A DNA stretch of 64,000 nucleotides from NCBI RefSeq assembly GCF_905220565.1, contig NC_059398.1, positions 1,426,001 to 1,490,000 of the forward strand, given 5' to 3'. The position numbers were made by a program, and so were the translations under genes. The notes beneath the pieces are model-generated. The model was not told the origin of the DNA and searched no databases. It saw only the letters and a program-made list of their open reading frames with translations. This stretch comes from Melitaea cinxia (lineage: Eukaryota; Arthropoda; Insecta; Lepidoptera; Nymphalidae). This document shows positions 30,430 through 41,109 of the stretch, in pieces (position 1 is the stretch's first letter; each line of letters begins with the position of its first letter).

Positions 30430-30880
30430 AAAAAAATAACAATAAAATCCTTATTCCTAGCGGTTAGAACACTGTTATTATGAGATTCAGATCTAACTGG
30501 TTTAGATAAAACTCTTATCGTATTGTGTTTTAATTGTACCAATTTATTTCTATTTTTTTTCGTATACCCAATTAGTAATAAAACAAATAAACATCACAGA
30601 GAGGATGTTCAATCATCTTTTATTATATGTATATCGTAATAAAAAACCGAATCGGAAAACCAGCGTTACTACAATCTAAACGAGACTCTTATGAAATGAT
30701 CGATAGATCTTGAAAGCGAAATTATCCGTACCATCGCTGATGTAATGCACAAAAATATATAGCAACATATTACTAAAAATATTTGTATCGATATATTATT
30801 TAAATATCAATACTTTCATAGCAGATAGACGTGGGTAAGGTACAGCCGTATTCTCAATAATTGTGTTTGCTCTCAAATAA
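30430..30880. other. Intergenic, no gene seen
   Basis: No supported feature. Confidence 0.5.
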
Positions 30881-30881
30881 A

Positions 30882-31142
30882 AATAAACCGACTTCAATCA
30901 CATCGACAAGTAATACAACGTAGTTAAAGAAAAAAACAGTCAAGTGAATATGCATTATTAGATATAATTCAAAAAGTACTTGTTAGATCTCAAATAAATT
31001 TAGATGGGACCAAATGACACGCACCACCTTTCGATTAAAAAAAAAATTGTCGAAATCGGTCCACCCAGTATGGAGTTATGAGGTAACACAGATAAAAAAC
31101 AGTCGATTTGAGAACCCTCTTCTTTTTAAAAGTCGCTTAAAA
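30882..31142 (+). mobile_element. Family F copy, both ends present
   Basis: AATAAACCGACTTCAATCAC then ATCGACAAGTAATACAACGT at the left; TCTTTTTAAAAGTCGCTTAA at the right. The ends invert (CCGACTT / AAGTCGCTT). The interior AATTTAGATGGGACCAAATG and GAAATCGGTCCACCCAGTAT is shared with 25.7-26.1 kb. Non-coding, about 260 bp; class uncertain. Confidence 0.72.
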
Positions 31143-31365
31143 GTATAATTTCTTTTAAATGTGTGTACGTTTCTCGTTCCTAGGATTAAACAAATAACAG
31201 ATTAAACAAAGAACTACTTGTTCGAATTTGGAACACGTAATGTACAGAATAAATATTGCATCGTATGTCACTAGCGACCTCTGTTCGACCATATTTTTTT
31301 ACATGGTAAGTAATCACCAACATATCATGTATACCTTCTCCGAAACATGCTGCATCTTATACGCA

Positions 31366-31424
31366 TGCACGCACGCACGCACGCACGCAATCACGCAAGC
31401 ACGCACGCACACACACACACACAC
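31366..31424. repeat. GCAC/CA microsatellite
   Basis: Imperfect GCAC tetranucleotides pass into CA repeats at the edge of a SINE-2. Confidence 0.9.
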
Positions 31425-31581
31425 GTTCGTCTCTGCATAAGGTAGCAACTTAATGCTAGTATTATATAGGTAACAATCGCCAGATGTACATAAATATAAA
31501 AAATACACATAGGCGGGTATCGAACCTACAACTCTCGGAGCAGAAAGCTAGGCCACTGCAAACTGCACCAACAGGCTAGTT
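31421..31581 (-). mobile_element. SINE-2 copy
   Basis: Minus strand ACTAGCCTGTTGGTGCAGTT, CTAGCTTTCTGCTCCGAGAG, TTGTAGGTTCGATACCCGCC (B-box), and the end TAAGTTGCTACCTTATGCAG. 3' end adjoins the CA repeat. Confidence 0.75.
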
Positions 31582-31788
31582 AACAGCAGTTACTCTTCCC
31601 ATTGAAAAAATATCAATAACAATTTGTTGATCCTGTTGATAAAGGTGAATGAGACGATATTGGACAGGTTAACCTTACATTGACCTTAACATACAGCTAA
31701 AGGTCTTCCCGAATACGCTCATTAATTATTTAAATTGTCACTGAGCAAAATTTCTTAAAATTCTTAATTATAAGAAAATTATGATACA

Positions 31789-32335
31789 CTAGCTGTTACC
31801 CGCGACTTCGTCTGTGGAGGATTAGTAAAGTACTTCGAGTAGCTTATTATCTTCTGAATATCTTTATACTAAAATTCATCAAAATTGGTTCTGCTATATA
31901 GAAACCAATTTGGTACTACCAAATATATGTGCATTAGAAATATATTATCAATTTTTAATGTTTTTATGGTTTACTGTTTTTGCGATAATGGCTTACTCAT
32001 AAAAGATAGAACTATGCTGGCGCGGACTTTTTTGTAGGACTGATTAAGATAAACATTTCTCTTATACTTTATATACGTGTAAACTCTATAGAGTCTGCAG
32101 CGTACGCCAGAATAGCTCGCAGACGGCAGATTTTTTACCGACTTACTTGACAATTATCGTTATATTTTGGACAATTCACACACCATCTTCAAAAATTGTG
32201 GTCTTTGTGTTATTCTAATGTATAAGCTATATTATTGTAAATTTCACTAAAACCCATTCCGTAGTTTTTGCGTGAAAGAGGAACAAACGTCCATACATCA
32301 ATACATCCATACATACAAACTTTCGCATTAAGGTG
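31789..32335 (-). mobile_element. Helitron-type element, 3' end intact
   Basis: CTAGCTGTTACCCGCGACTT at the left is the CTAG end in reverse, with a CCGCGACTTCGTCTGTGG hairpin region. The interior has typical phrases (CTAAAACCCATTCCGTAGTT, CATACATACAAACTTTCGCA). The right end is approximate. Confidence 0.68.
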
Positions 32336-32449
32336 CTGAAAATGTTATTGTTATATAAAGCGTTCAAGACTCTCACCTCACAGCAGTTATTTTTTTTTAG
32401 TGCTTTAGACTACACGACTGAAGTAAACCTTCTTTAGTTCCATCTAACT

Positions 32450-32846
32450 CAGGGTTTCCCAAAGTGGGCGATAACGCCCCCTTGTGGGCACTGCAGTATT
32501 AAAAGGTAAGAGACCTAGAAAAAAAAAAACGGTGCCTTTGTGTAGAGACTTGGGGGGCGATTTGTCATTTAATCTATAAGGACTCTCGACTACAACTTGT
32601 GATCATCAACTAATATTCATCATCATCATCATTACAGCCTATACAGTCCACTGCTGGACATAGGCCTCCACAAGTTTACGTCAAAAATAACGTGAACTCA
32701 TGTGTTTTGCCCATAGTCACCACGCTGGGCAGGCGGGTTGGTGACCGCAGTACTGGCTTTGTCGCACCAAAGACGCTAATATTATATAATAGTTAATAAA
32801 GAAACTAATATTCAATAAAAGATTTAAATAAGTTTGGGAACTCCTA
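32450..32846. mobile_element. hAT-like non-autonomous element with 8-bp target duplication
   Basis: Ends CAGGGTTTCCCAAAGT and AAGTTTGGGAACTCCTA are inverted (12 of 16 match) and of hAT type. ATCTAACT at 32442-32449 and TTCTAACT at 32847-32854 form an 8-bp duplication with one mismatch. A SINE-B copy lies inside. No transposase is present. Confidence 0.75.
32618..32775 (-). mobile_element. SINE-B 3' half, nested
   Basis: CATCATCATCATTACAGCCT to GGCTTTGTCGCACCAAAGAC. CTAATATT at 32610-32617 and 32776-32783 is the target duplication. 5' truncated. Confidence 0.85.
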
Positions 32847-32975
32847 TTCTAACTTACATCTCCGTCTCAAATTCCGTTCGCCTCGCCCAGTCACACTTTT
32901 AGTAACGCTCTCGTCACGCATTCAGCTTACTTCCCAAATCAAGCGTACGTAAAGAAGTTTTACTTCAAAAACCCT

Positions 32976-34029
32976 GCAAAAAGTGTGTAAAATTTAAAGT
33001 TTTTATGAAATTTCAACCATCTTTAAAAATTGTAAACACATAGATTAGCTTTAATGATCACTGATTCAACGGGGAATCTTTGACATTGACATTTAAAATT
33101 CTATGTCACGAGTACGTCAGCCATTTTTGGACGTAAGTTATTCGATGTCTGAAGCTATCAGCGACTGCTCAAATATTTATTCCATATGCTAATTACTTAT
33201 TTGTATATACACTTAAAATAGCTAAATGTTTACCAGATGTTTATAAGCTACGGTAATCGCTTAGTAGAGTCGGCAACGTGCTTGGAAATCTCCTGGCATT
33301 GTTGACTTCCATAGACTACGATACTACGGTAACCGATTACCAAGGACCGTAGGCTACTTTGCCACCCTAGGTACAAAAAAAGGTTTAAAATATTATTAGT
33401 TGTATATCTTTTCAATTTCAAAGGCTTTAATTAGTTAAATAAGTATTGTCATGTACGTCACATATACTTTGCTAGCGGTATAGAGACGTCAACTATTCAA
33501 AAAAAAAATAGTTTTATGCAAACTCATCGCGTGTCTCTCAACATTTACTCTCGTTAACACATACTTACGTTTACGATGTGATAGGAATTACCAATATAGT
33601 CACTATGTGAACTAATCATAGGAAAACGTAGTATAAAACAACTTTGGGATTCACAGCATGGCGTAACCTGGTTCAATAATAACAATGTTGAATTTTATAA
33701 AGACACGTGATACTCTATTAGGATGATTATTGGTTAGTTGAGATTATTATGGAGTTTAGTTGGATTTATAGATTTATTTTATTAATCGTTCCGCAAACAA
33801 CTCTTTTTAAATCTGTCGAAATATAAATTCTCTTAATGTAAATTCTACTAGACACAATATGCCTTTCTTTCTTTCAGTCTTTTAGTCTTCACACTCTGTT
33901 TTTTTTTTCTGTTAATTTAGGTTGTTTGTGGTTAGCTAATTTTGTTGTTTTTTGTATCCACTTTAAAATATCTATACGTTGAAACTGATGCACGATTACC
34001 TTATAAGTTCATTAGTATATATCAGAAAC
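32976..34029. other. Intergenic with repeat C scraps
   Basis: GTTTATAAGCTACGGTAATC then GAGTCGGCAACGTGCTTGGA (33238-33285) and ACTACGGTAACCGATTACCA (33322-33342) are shuffled pieces of repeat C. Otherwise nothing recognised. Confidence 0.5.
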
Positions 34030-34142
34030 GCCTATGGGGAATAGGGTATAGGGTTGGCAACGTGTTTGCATTGCCTCGGGTGTTGCAGGCACGGTAGTCG
34101 CTGATCATCAGGGGAGCCGTACGCTTATTTGCCGACCTAGTT
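34030..34142 (+). mobile_element. Repeat C 3' half
   Basis: GGGTTGGCAACGTGTTTGCA, GGGTGTTGCAGGCACGGTAG and GAGCCGTACGCTTATTTGCC. Confidence 0.72.
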
Positions 34143-35817
34143 ACATTTAAAAAATCATTAAAAGGATTGACATAATTGAATTGAAATTGACACATGTGAA
34201 AAAACCAGCTTTAAGAATTTCATAGTTTTTATTGTAATTGTTATTTTTTTTATTAATTTGTTTACTATGGTATGACTAGCTGTAAATAAGTTACATAATA
34301 TGTCAATAACGTAACTGCTCTTGTGCATTGTAAGTAAATTTGATTTCCTTGCCGCGATTTCCTTCGACGTCGAGAAAAAGAATCTTAGACAAAATTTAGC
34401 ACTTGAAAAAGCAATAGTGAAAGGTACAGGAACGGTCTTTAGCCCGCGACCATTATATATCAATCCTTATGATCTGTTCATTGTTTCATTTCGCTATTCT
34501 TCTTTCAAGTAATTCACATAATATATTTTAATGATATGGTATTGTTATATTATTTTGATTATATAGTAACAACAAATAGTTTTATAGTGAAATTAAATAC
34601 GCAGATAGCTAAAGACCTAGGTTATTTATTCAAAATATGTGGGTTTTGTTATATTGATGTCGTTTACTGTTTTTAGAGCCGGATGTTATTTTTCTTTTAA
34701 TCATTCGCGGCTTCGCTTTATACAAACTTAATTTAAAATGAATGTATACTAATTATGTAATCATGTCCCTATTTTATGTTGCTTAAATAGTTTATTAGAA
34801 ACATTTATTTTGTTATCTAAATATGTCAAAAATTAAAATAAATTAAATTATTTAAAAATTTATTTTGTCTTTTGTAATCAAGTACGAAATAATGTGGATA
34901 TTCGTATATCTCCAAGGACGTCTGGAAATAAAACGTATGAAAATCTGATGATATTTGAAATCCGTTGAAGCATAGAATTGTGGACTACACTTTAATACAA
35001 GCTGTGACAATAAGAAAGTCTTATCAAAAAAAGCTATATGTCATAAATTAGCGGCAATTGGCATTTTGGTTTACACATTTTTTGTGATATCAACAACAAA
35101 AACATTTTTGTTAACACTTAAAACTGTCTATGTGTGATACTCAAATTTTTTTATTCCATATTGGTATACACTTAGTATATGTATACAGAGCTTACGCAAT
35201 ACGCCACAGGAGAGCGGATCTGAGAGAAAGTGCATCTGTTCGGATCACTCGCCTTACATTACTAATTTTGCTAAAATGTTATCTCATGTGCCTTCGATTC
35301 CGTACACGTTACAAATAAAATCCATCTCAGCGTTATGCAAACAATCCTAAAACGATTTAGCAATACCAATGATATTAGCAATTTAGATTCCTCAAACGGC
35401 ATCGTCGGTAATTATTTTAATAAATCAAATATATATACTAAAGTGGTTATCGGATGTATCGGTAATTTAGACAGTGTAACCGGTTGTTAGGAAAGTAAAA
35501 GTAATGCTCCTTTACCGGGTTTTGAAACAAAAGTTGCTCCTACATCTCTCGGTTTCGTCACCGCACCATTGACATGTTCATAATAAAGTCGATCGATGGA
35601 ATCGGTCTTGCGACCCGTTACCGACTCGCCCCGATCGAGGCCTTGCATTCTCATCTGTTACTTTAATGTTCTTTTCGAGTACCTTTTACGGTTCGGACAT
35701 ATTACGTGGTAAAACATTCCACTTTACTTAAGACAGTTTAAAACGATTGCGCAATCACGCATTTTGCAATGTGAACTCGCTCGGGACCAAAATAAAACTT
35801 ATGCGTATGATTTTTTT
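34143..35817. other. Intergenic, no transposon recognised
   Basis: The longest stretch near the gene without a recognised repeat. 35510-35700 is GC-richer (TCGGTTTCGTCACCGCACCA, GACCCGTTACCGACTCGCCC). No convincing frame was found. It lies just downstream of the gene's 3' end and could be regulatory or conserved, but nothing proves it. Confidence 0.45.
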
Positions 35818-35834
35818 TTTATACAAAAGGTAGT

Positions 35835-35840
35835 TTTATT
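35835..35840 (-). terminator. Polyadenylation signal AATAAA of the gene
   Basis: On the minus strand AATAAAACTACCTTTTGTAT, about 105 nt beyond the TAA stop, followed by a plus-strand poly-T. It is the first canonical signal after the stop in the direction of transcription. Confidence 0.7.
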
Positions 35841-35945
35841 TACAGAAACTTACATTAACAACAAATATAATACAGTTAACGTCTATCGATCACATGATTT
35901 TTATAATATTAAAATGAATTGAGATGACTAAGAATTCGTTTTCGT

Positions 35946-36993
35946 TTAATGGTGAGGGGCGCCATATGAGGATGAAATGGATGGGACCCCGTAGGAGCCT
36001 GATGGCGCGCCGATTGTGGTGTAGGAGGACGAGGGAGCGCTGTAGGAGATGGAGCCGTGACCGCCGCTGGAGTATCCACCGCTGGAGTATCCGCCGCTGG
36101 AGTATCCACCGCCGGAGTGTCCACCGCTGGAGTATCCACCGCCATAGCCGGAGTAGCCGGAGTAGCCACCACCGTAGCCACCAGCGTAACCTTCCTCAGC
36201 CTGGTGGTACTGAGCGACTTGGATGCCCTGTTGGAGGGTTTCGAGTTCGACTCCTACGATCCTCTCATGGGGCACGCCGTAGACGGGAGCGGGGGGACCG
36301 TAGTGGGATGAGATTCCGTGTCCGCTACCATGTCCGCCTCCGATGGATGATTGGTAGGCTTGGTTTTGGATCTCGTCCTTAAGGATGATGTGCCTGATTT
36401 TTTCGAGTAGATGGGGGTCGATGTGGTAGCCCTCGGAGGTTTGGTGACCGACTGGCACGGGGGTGTAGTGGCCGCCACTGGCCAGAGGGGAGCTGTGGCC
36501 GTGTCCTCCGACTATCACGAGGGAAGACGGAGCGGAGTAGCTGTAGCCGACTGGGGGCTCAGCAACAGCACAGCCGATGAGGGCTAGGGCGATCTGAAAT
36601 AACAAAAATAAATTAATCCAAATATCATTAACCATTATCATTATCATTAGCGCTTTAATTCCTAATGAAGACAAAAAATTTGACATTTGAAAACTAATTT
36701 CATTTTATGTTTCTGACATTTTAAAATGTAATTAAGATATCTATATATTTATCAGCAGATTTTTTTTTATTCTGATACATTTAAAAAATTAAAATTAAAG
36801 AAATTTTATATCAAAATACGTGTGTATTTGCACGCAATTTTTTTTTATATATTAATTTAACACGGAACACGTTACAGACGATATTAGACACATCTCGAGA
36901 TATTTCTTCCACTAATCCGAACACTAAATTTTAAAACTATCCCGTATATATCACTGCACTCCAAGTAACACTTACAATGCTCCACTTGGCCAT
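35946..36993 (-). CDS. Secreted Gly/Tyr/Ser-rich structural protein, cuticle-like, two exons
   Basis: Exon 1 (36993-36976) encodes MAKWSI and ends at donor GTAAGT. Exon 2 (36593-35946) follows acceptor TTATTTCAG and ends TAA. The phase-0 join gives 221 residues. Residues 1-17 form a signal peptide (basic Lys3, hydrophobic IIALALIG, likely cut AVA|EP). The mature chain starts with YSYSAPSS, then a His/Gly-rich part, a charged helix-prone block about 65-82 (HLLEKIRHIILKDEIQ), PVYGVPHE, a second helix-prone block about 117-139, a GGYSSGG repeat zone about 142-186, and a tail with SYSAPSSSY, GAPSGSYGVP and SSSYGAPHH. There are no transmembrane segments, chitin-binding RR-type domain or cysteines after the signal. 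By composition it belongs with insect glycine-rich cuticle, eggshell or silk-associated matrix proteins; I cannot name the ortholog. The in-frame ATG at 36686 lies in the intron and would lose the signal peptide, so I prefer the spliced start. GC content far exceeds the flanks, creating long overlapping frames on both strands that are not genes. Confidence 0.88.
36594..36975 (-). other. Intron 1 of the matrix protein gene
   Basis: 382 nt, phase 0. Donor ATT|GTAAGTGTTA and acceptor TTATTTCAG|ATC, AT-rich within. A very short first coding exon ending inside the signal peptide is usual for insect cuticular protein genes. Confidence 0.88.
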
Positions 36994-37055
36994 TATTATT
37001 GACTGAACTCAGTGAGTGGTCGATGTTGTTTGGTACCTCACGAGGCGGCCAGGCG

Positions 37056-37063
37056 CTTTTATA
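37056..37063 (-). promoter_or_regulatory. TATA box
   Basis: On the minus strand CATATAAAAGCGCCTGG. The first T lies 70 nt upstream of the ATG, which would put transcription start near 37030 and give a leader of about 37 nt. A TCAGT initiator-like word at 37002-37006 is too far from the TATA box to be its partner, so the exact start is open. Confidence 0.65.
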
Positions 37064-38040
37064 TGGAAGATCATGATGGCTACTTTTACTTTGGACCATC
37101 CGCCGGAGCTCGGGCGAGGACGAATACGGATTACGAATGGACTATATTCTTATTTTATTTTTTTATATAAAAAAAATAACCTAACATTTGGTTACGTCTG
37201 ATGAGCGTGTGGTGATAAAATAATTGATTCGATTTTTAAAATGATTATCTACGTTGCATGCTTAAGTCAACAATATATTATAATTATTGTTTGGTAATAT
37301 TAATATATAAAAATAAAGTTTATATTTTCTTAAAATAATTTTGTAATTAAATCGAATATAACAAATCACTCTACCATATCATTATTTTATATTAATATTT
37401 TAGTAAGTTTTTAAGCGATAAGGCCACCTACTTATTTTGTCGGTAAAGATTATTTGTGATACCGTTTTTAATTCATTATTTTAATTACTACTTGATGCAT
37501 AATAATAATAAGTGATGTTTTTGTAATTTATTATATTTTAAATTAATATTGTTATAATTATTTGTTTTATTGCTTGTATTAATTAATGCACAATGAATAT
37601 GTATTTGAGTAATAAATCTAAAGCATATGTGTATTTTTTTTTTCATTTGGTAATAGTCGAAATTTATTTATTTTGTACATAATTTTAGTTTAGTTTATAT
37701 TGCTATAGTGTTGTGTAAAAAAAAAATTAAGAACTAAAATGAAATTTAATATTTAATGTTTCGTAAAAATAAATAAAATTTTATGTAAATTAATATGTAA
37801 TTAAAATACGTAAGTACAAGTTGTTTTATTTTAATTTATTTTATTCAAATTAGACTTTAGTTTAAAGACATTTTTTTTCTGCGTCGATCTAGTATTATCC
37901 GTTCCAGAGTGTTATTTGTTACAGTTTGTTTGTGAAGTATATACTCATTAAAAAATACATTACATGAAATTTTAATTGACTATTGCCTGAAACGGCTTTA
38001 CGTTGCCTACCGTATGAACAGTTCTACATTTTTATTTAAA
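37064..38040. other. Upstream flank, no gene seen
   Basis: After about 80 nt of GC-richer promoter-proximal DNA (CCGCCGGAGCTCGGGCGAGG at 37101) the sequence becomes extremely AT-rich. No repeat recognised until 38.04 kb. Confidence 0.5.
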
Positions 38041-38043
38041 AAA

Positions 38044-38220
38044 CTAGGAGCACTTCGCGGTTTCATTCGCGTTGATTTGAGGAAAAAAGATACTAAACTA
38101 TCATATAGCCTATAGCCCGCTTCAGGAAATGGACTATCAACACTAGTGCTGTTTAAATAAATAAACAACCTTTTCAGCTTAATATTAGAAAAAAATTGGA
38201 TTGTTATGACATAACACAAA
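38044..38220 (-). mobile_element. Decayed Helitron
   Basis: CTAGGAGCACTTCGCGGTTT then CATTCGCG resembles the reversed 3' end; CATATAGCCTATAGCCCGCT is a common Helitron interior phrase. 5' end not found. Confidence 0.5.
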
Positions 38221-38567
38221 CCATGAGAAAGAGGAAAAAAACAAATTTGCTATAGGTATTATCATTATTTTAGGTGAAATAATTGATCATTTTTTTAGCG
38301 TGTATAACACGTACATCCATGCTTAATTAGAACTTTCTAGTTTTTTCGATACCTAGAGTGGTTTTAGGTGTGAGCGATTACACGTACCAACAAACGAGCG
38401 GATATTGCGAAATCTTTTTGGATTCGTTAAGATATCAATAAAAAGTTTGAAGCGATATACGAAGAGTTTATTTAGAATACTTAGTTCACAGATAAAATTA
38501 ATTAAAAAAAAATGAAAGTTGATCATCATAGCTTATCTTGTATGTATTTTTCATATGTTTACCTCGC

Positions 38568-38897
38568 TCCAGCCTGTAATATCTCACTGCTGGGCATAGG
38601 CCTTTTTCCCCACTTAGGAGCTGGACCAGAGCTTAATCCATCGCGTTGTTCCGATGAGGGTTGGCATTATTATGAGTAACAATCGTTATCAGGTGTACAT
38701 GATGACAACTGGGAACGACGGTCTAACGTGCTTTCTAAGGCACGGTGGGGAGACCCACAAGGACTGCATAAACACCCAGACCACGGCAAACATCTATTTG
38801 GCCAATACAAATGTTTGTTATGTGTGGGGATCGAACCCGCAGCCGCCAGCACAGCAACAGCCACAAACTAGTGCTGTGACCGTTGCGCCAACGCGTA
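38568..38897 (-). mobile_element. SINE-1 copy, full length
   Basis: Minus strand ACGCGTTGGCGCAACGGTCA head, GCGGGTTCGATCCCCACA B-box, tail GCCCAGCAGTGAGATATTAC. Flanking TAT(A/G)TTTAC words may be a worn target duplication. Confidence 0.88.
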
Positions 38898-38906
38898 TAT
38901 TTACAT

Positions 38907-38935
38907 CAGTCAGTCAGTCAGTCAGTTCAGCCTAT
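38907..38935 (-). repeat. TGAC tandem with LINE-type 3' end
   Basis: Plus strand TCAGTCAGTCAGTCAGTCAG then TTCAGCCTATTA; the same arrangement as at 16161-16190. Directly downstream of a SINE-1. Confidence 0.6.
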
Positions 38936-39500
38936 TATATTTTATTAATTATATATCTTAATATATCTTTGTCTTAGCTTATAAAGAAGAATTTTATTAT
39001 ATCTTGTACTTTAATAGTTACTTTATTGCAAAACCTATTAATTAACTCAAGGCAACCTCGAATCTTACTAAAAGCGAAATTCACACGACAAGTTTTTTTT
39101 TTCGTTTATTTATTTAACTTTTCATTGATTTGAGTACTTACGGTATTTTGTCCATAGCTAGGCGTAACTAGTGGCATTGGCTTTGGATACCGGTTCGATA
39201 TGTTACATAGCTCGGTATCACTTTTTTTAAATGCCTTGTTCAAGTGAACTTTTTTTTAAATAGAGAAAATAAAGAACATGTGCTTAAAAATGGAACATGT
39301 GCTTGTTTGAACAAGTTAATCTCAAGAGTAAGTAAGTTGACAGGATAATTTTTAAGTACAAAATTCTTTCTGATTTAGATTCTGTATCAATGAAACTCAA
39401 AGCAACAATTTAGCTTTAAGTTTCGTAATAATATAAAGTAATTTTAATTTAATCGAAAAGAAAAGTTTTGGATGTATACAATTAATTTATCCTATGGAGT
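38936..39500. other. Intergenic, no gene seen
   Basis: No supported feature. Confidence 0.5.
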
Positions 39501-39503
39501 GGG

Positions 39504-39830
39504 GTCTCTCTCAAAGACAGAATTAGAAATGAGACTATCCGCGAGAGAACGAAAGTAACCGACATAGCCCACAGAATTAGCAAGTTGAAGTGGCAGTGGG
39601 CTGGTCATCTGTGTCGCAGGACCGATGGCCGTTGGAGTAGACGGGTCCTAGAGTGGAGACCACGTCTTGGCAAACGCAGTGTGGGACGTCCTCCGGCCCG
39701 TTAGACCGACGATCTGCGTAAGATTGCCGGTGTAGGCTGGATGAGGATTGCGGAAGACCGGGATGTGTGGCGCGAACTTGGAGAGGCCTATGTCCAGCAG
39801 TGGACTGCGATAGGCTGAAGTGATGGAGTA
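39504..39830 (+). pseudogene. RTE-type LINE ORF C-terminus, one stop inside
   Basis: The frame gives VSLKDRIRNETIRERTKVTD, then KLKWQWAGHLCRRTDGRW, RRVLEWRPRLGKRSVGRPPA, then an in-frame TAG where a Trp is expected, then DDLRKIAGVGWMRIAEDRD and WRELGEAYVQQWTAIG before TGA at 39816-39818. The order IAxRxxKLKWxWAGHxxRRTDGRW, RxGxRxxGRPPxRWxDD, AYVQQWT is the C-terminal signature of RTE-clade endonuclease/reverse transcriptase proteins. Only the last ~105 codons remain. Its DNA end, GGCCTATGTCCAGCAGTGGA and CTGCGATAGGCTGAAGTGAT, equals the SINE-B 3' end. Confidence 0.85.
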
Positions 39831-40013
39831 GGTACGCTTTTAGAACATATGAAGAAATTATTCTGATCGTTAAATTGTCTGAGTAAAACGATATTGAAAT
39901 TGTCTGAGAATATATTTAAAGTTTGTATTAAAAATAATTTAATTCACAGGGCATTCTATAAATGAATATTGTGTAACTTTTTGTAATTGTTTTTTTCTTG
40001 GCACAATGTTTTT

Positions 40014-40290
40014 CATACAACTAGGTCGGCAAACAAGCGTACGGTTCATCTGATGATACGCAATCACGGTAACTTATAGGCGCCTGCAACACCAGAAGCA
40101 TCGTAAGCGTGTTACCGACCGTACTCCCGACCCCCTCAGGAGCTCTGGTCACCTTAATCACCACAGAAACACAACACTGCTTGAAAGCAGAATTATTTAG
40201 CTGTGCTATTATGTTAGCTTGAGGTACTAACCCAGGCGAGCTGCTCCAGATTTTGAATAGGGTATATTCTGCTGGGCCCTACCTCAGTTT
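40014..40290 (-). mobile_element. Repeat C copy, near full length
   Basis: CTAGGTCGGCAAACAAGCGT to CTACCTCAGTTT with all middle blocks. Confidence 0.82.
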
Positions 40291-40522
40291 CCATACCTAT
40301 ATGCTATCTAATACAAACGTATAGCTAGTTTAGTAAAACAATATTGTCAATTATTATTTTTAATAATAAATCATCGGCTTTATTAATGTATTGCTTACAC
40401 ATTTATAATAATAGAGAAAATATTTATATTTATATTTTTATTAAAAATATTATTGTTAAAAATATTAAGAATAATAATCAGTTGCAATAGACCAAAAATA
40501 CAATATATATAAGTTGTATGTA

Positions 40523-40758
40523 TGCGAGAGAACGAAAGTAACCGACATAGCCCACAGAGTCAGTAAGTTGATGTGGCAGTGGGCTGGTCACTTGTGTCGC
40601 AGGACCGATGGCCGCTGGGGCAGACGTGTCCTGGAGTTGAGACCGCGTGTTGGTAAGCGCAAGACGTCCTCCGGCCAGCTGGACCGAAGATCTACGTGAG
40701 ATTGCCGGTGGAGGCTGGATGAGGATTGCGCGAAACCGGGATGTCTGCAGTAGGCTTA
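40523..40758 (+). pseudogene. RTE-type LINE relic, frameshifted
   Basis: RERTKVTDIAHRVSKLMWQW, AGHLCRRTDGRWGRRVLELR, then a frame break after GKR; further GGCTGGATGAGGATTGCGCG and GGGATGTCTGCAG remain in another frame. Same LINE as 39.5 kb; the 3' end is lost. Confidence 0.82.
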
Positions 40759-40759
40759 A

Positions 40760-41107
40760 TTAAGACTGAGATATATACAATATTTTGTAACTATAACAAA
40801 ATAAAATAACAAAAGACTTATTTCCAAAACTATCAAATTACCATTTTATTTAAATATACCATAACATTCAAACACTTAAATTATGCATGGCAATATAAGA
40901 CATTAGGAACAATGGCTATCGCGTTTAACATGCATTGTTGATTGTTCATGTTATTTATATAATAATACATTTTAAGACTATCTATCAAGCCTTTTTATAG
41001 ATTAACTATAGAATACAATTGAAGATATTTTTTCAGGTACTGATTATTTTAAAACTTACTAATTAATATTATTACTTATTAATTTAATTTATTATATACA
41101 ATTAAAT
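40760..41107. other. Intergenic, no gene seen
   Basis: AT-rich. Confidence 0.5.
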
Positions 41108-41109
41108 AA

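Larger units (their letters stand above)
32396..32967 (-). mobile_element. TIR family E copy split by a hAT-like element
   Basis: Left end TAGTGCTTTAGACTACACGA, CTGAAGTAAACCTTCTTTAG; right end GTACGTAAAGAAGTTTTACT TCA. Without the insert the two parts join as TTCCATCTAACTTACATCTC, matching CTCCATTTAACTTATATCTC in the 28.4-kb copy. The outermost 25 nt of the right repeat are lost. Confidence 0.8.

Noticed and set aside
31366..31424. CRISPR-like array of GCAC units
   Set aside because: Uniform short tandem without spacers in a eukaryotic genome; it is a microsatellite.
34158..34463. 101-codon minus frame near the gene
   Set aside because: Ser/Lys/Ile/Phe-rich with no domain, splice context or repeat support. 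A frame this long is expected by chance in 64 kb.
35924..36382. Long plus-strand frames (152 and 84 codons) and other minus frames over the matrix protein gene
   Set aside because: They follow from the GC-rich, repetitive exon 2. They are Arg/Trp/Ser or Ala/Val/Thr repeats with no domain, and only the minus frame joined to exon 1 gives a signal peptide and consistent splice sites.
36594..36686. ATG at 36686 as the gene's start
   Set aside because: The 31 codons before IALALIG lie in the intron, look like AT-rich intron translation, and are preceded by a good acceptor at 36594-36602. The spliced start gives a standard signal peptide and lies behind a TATA box.
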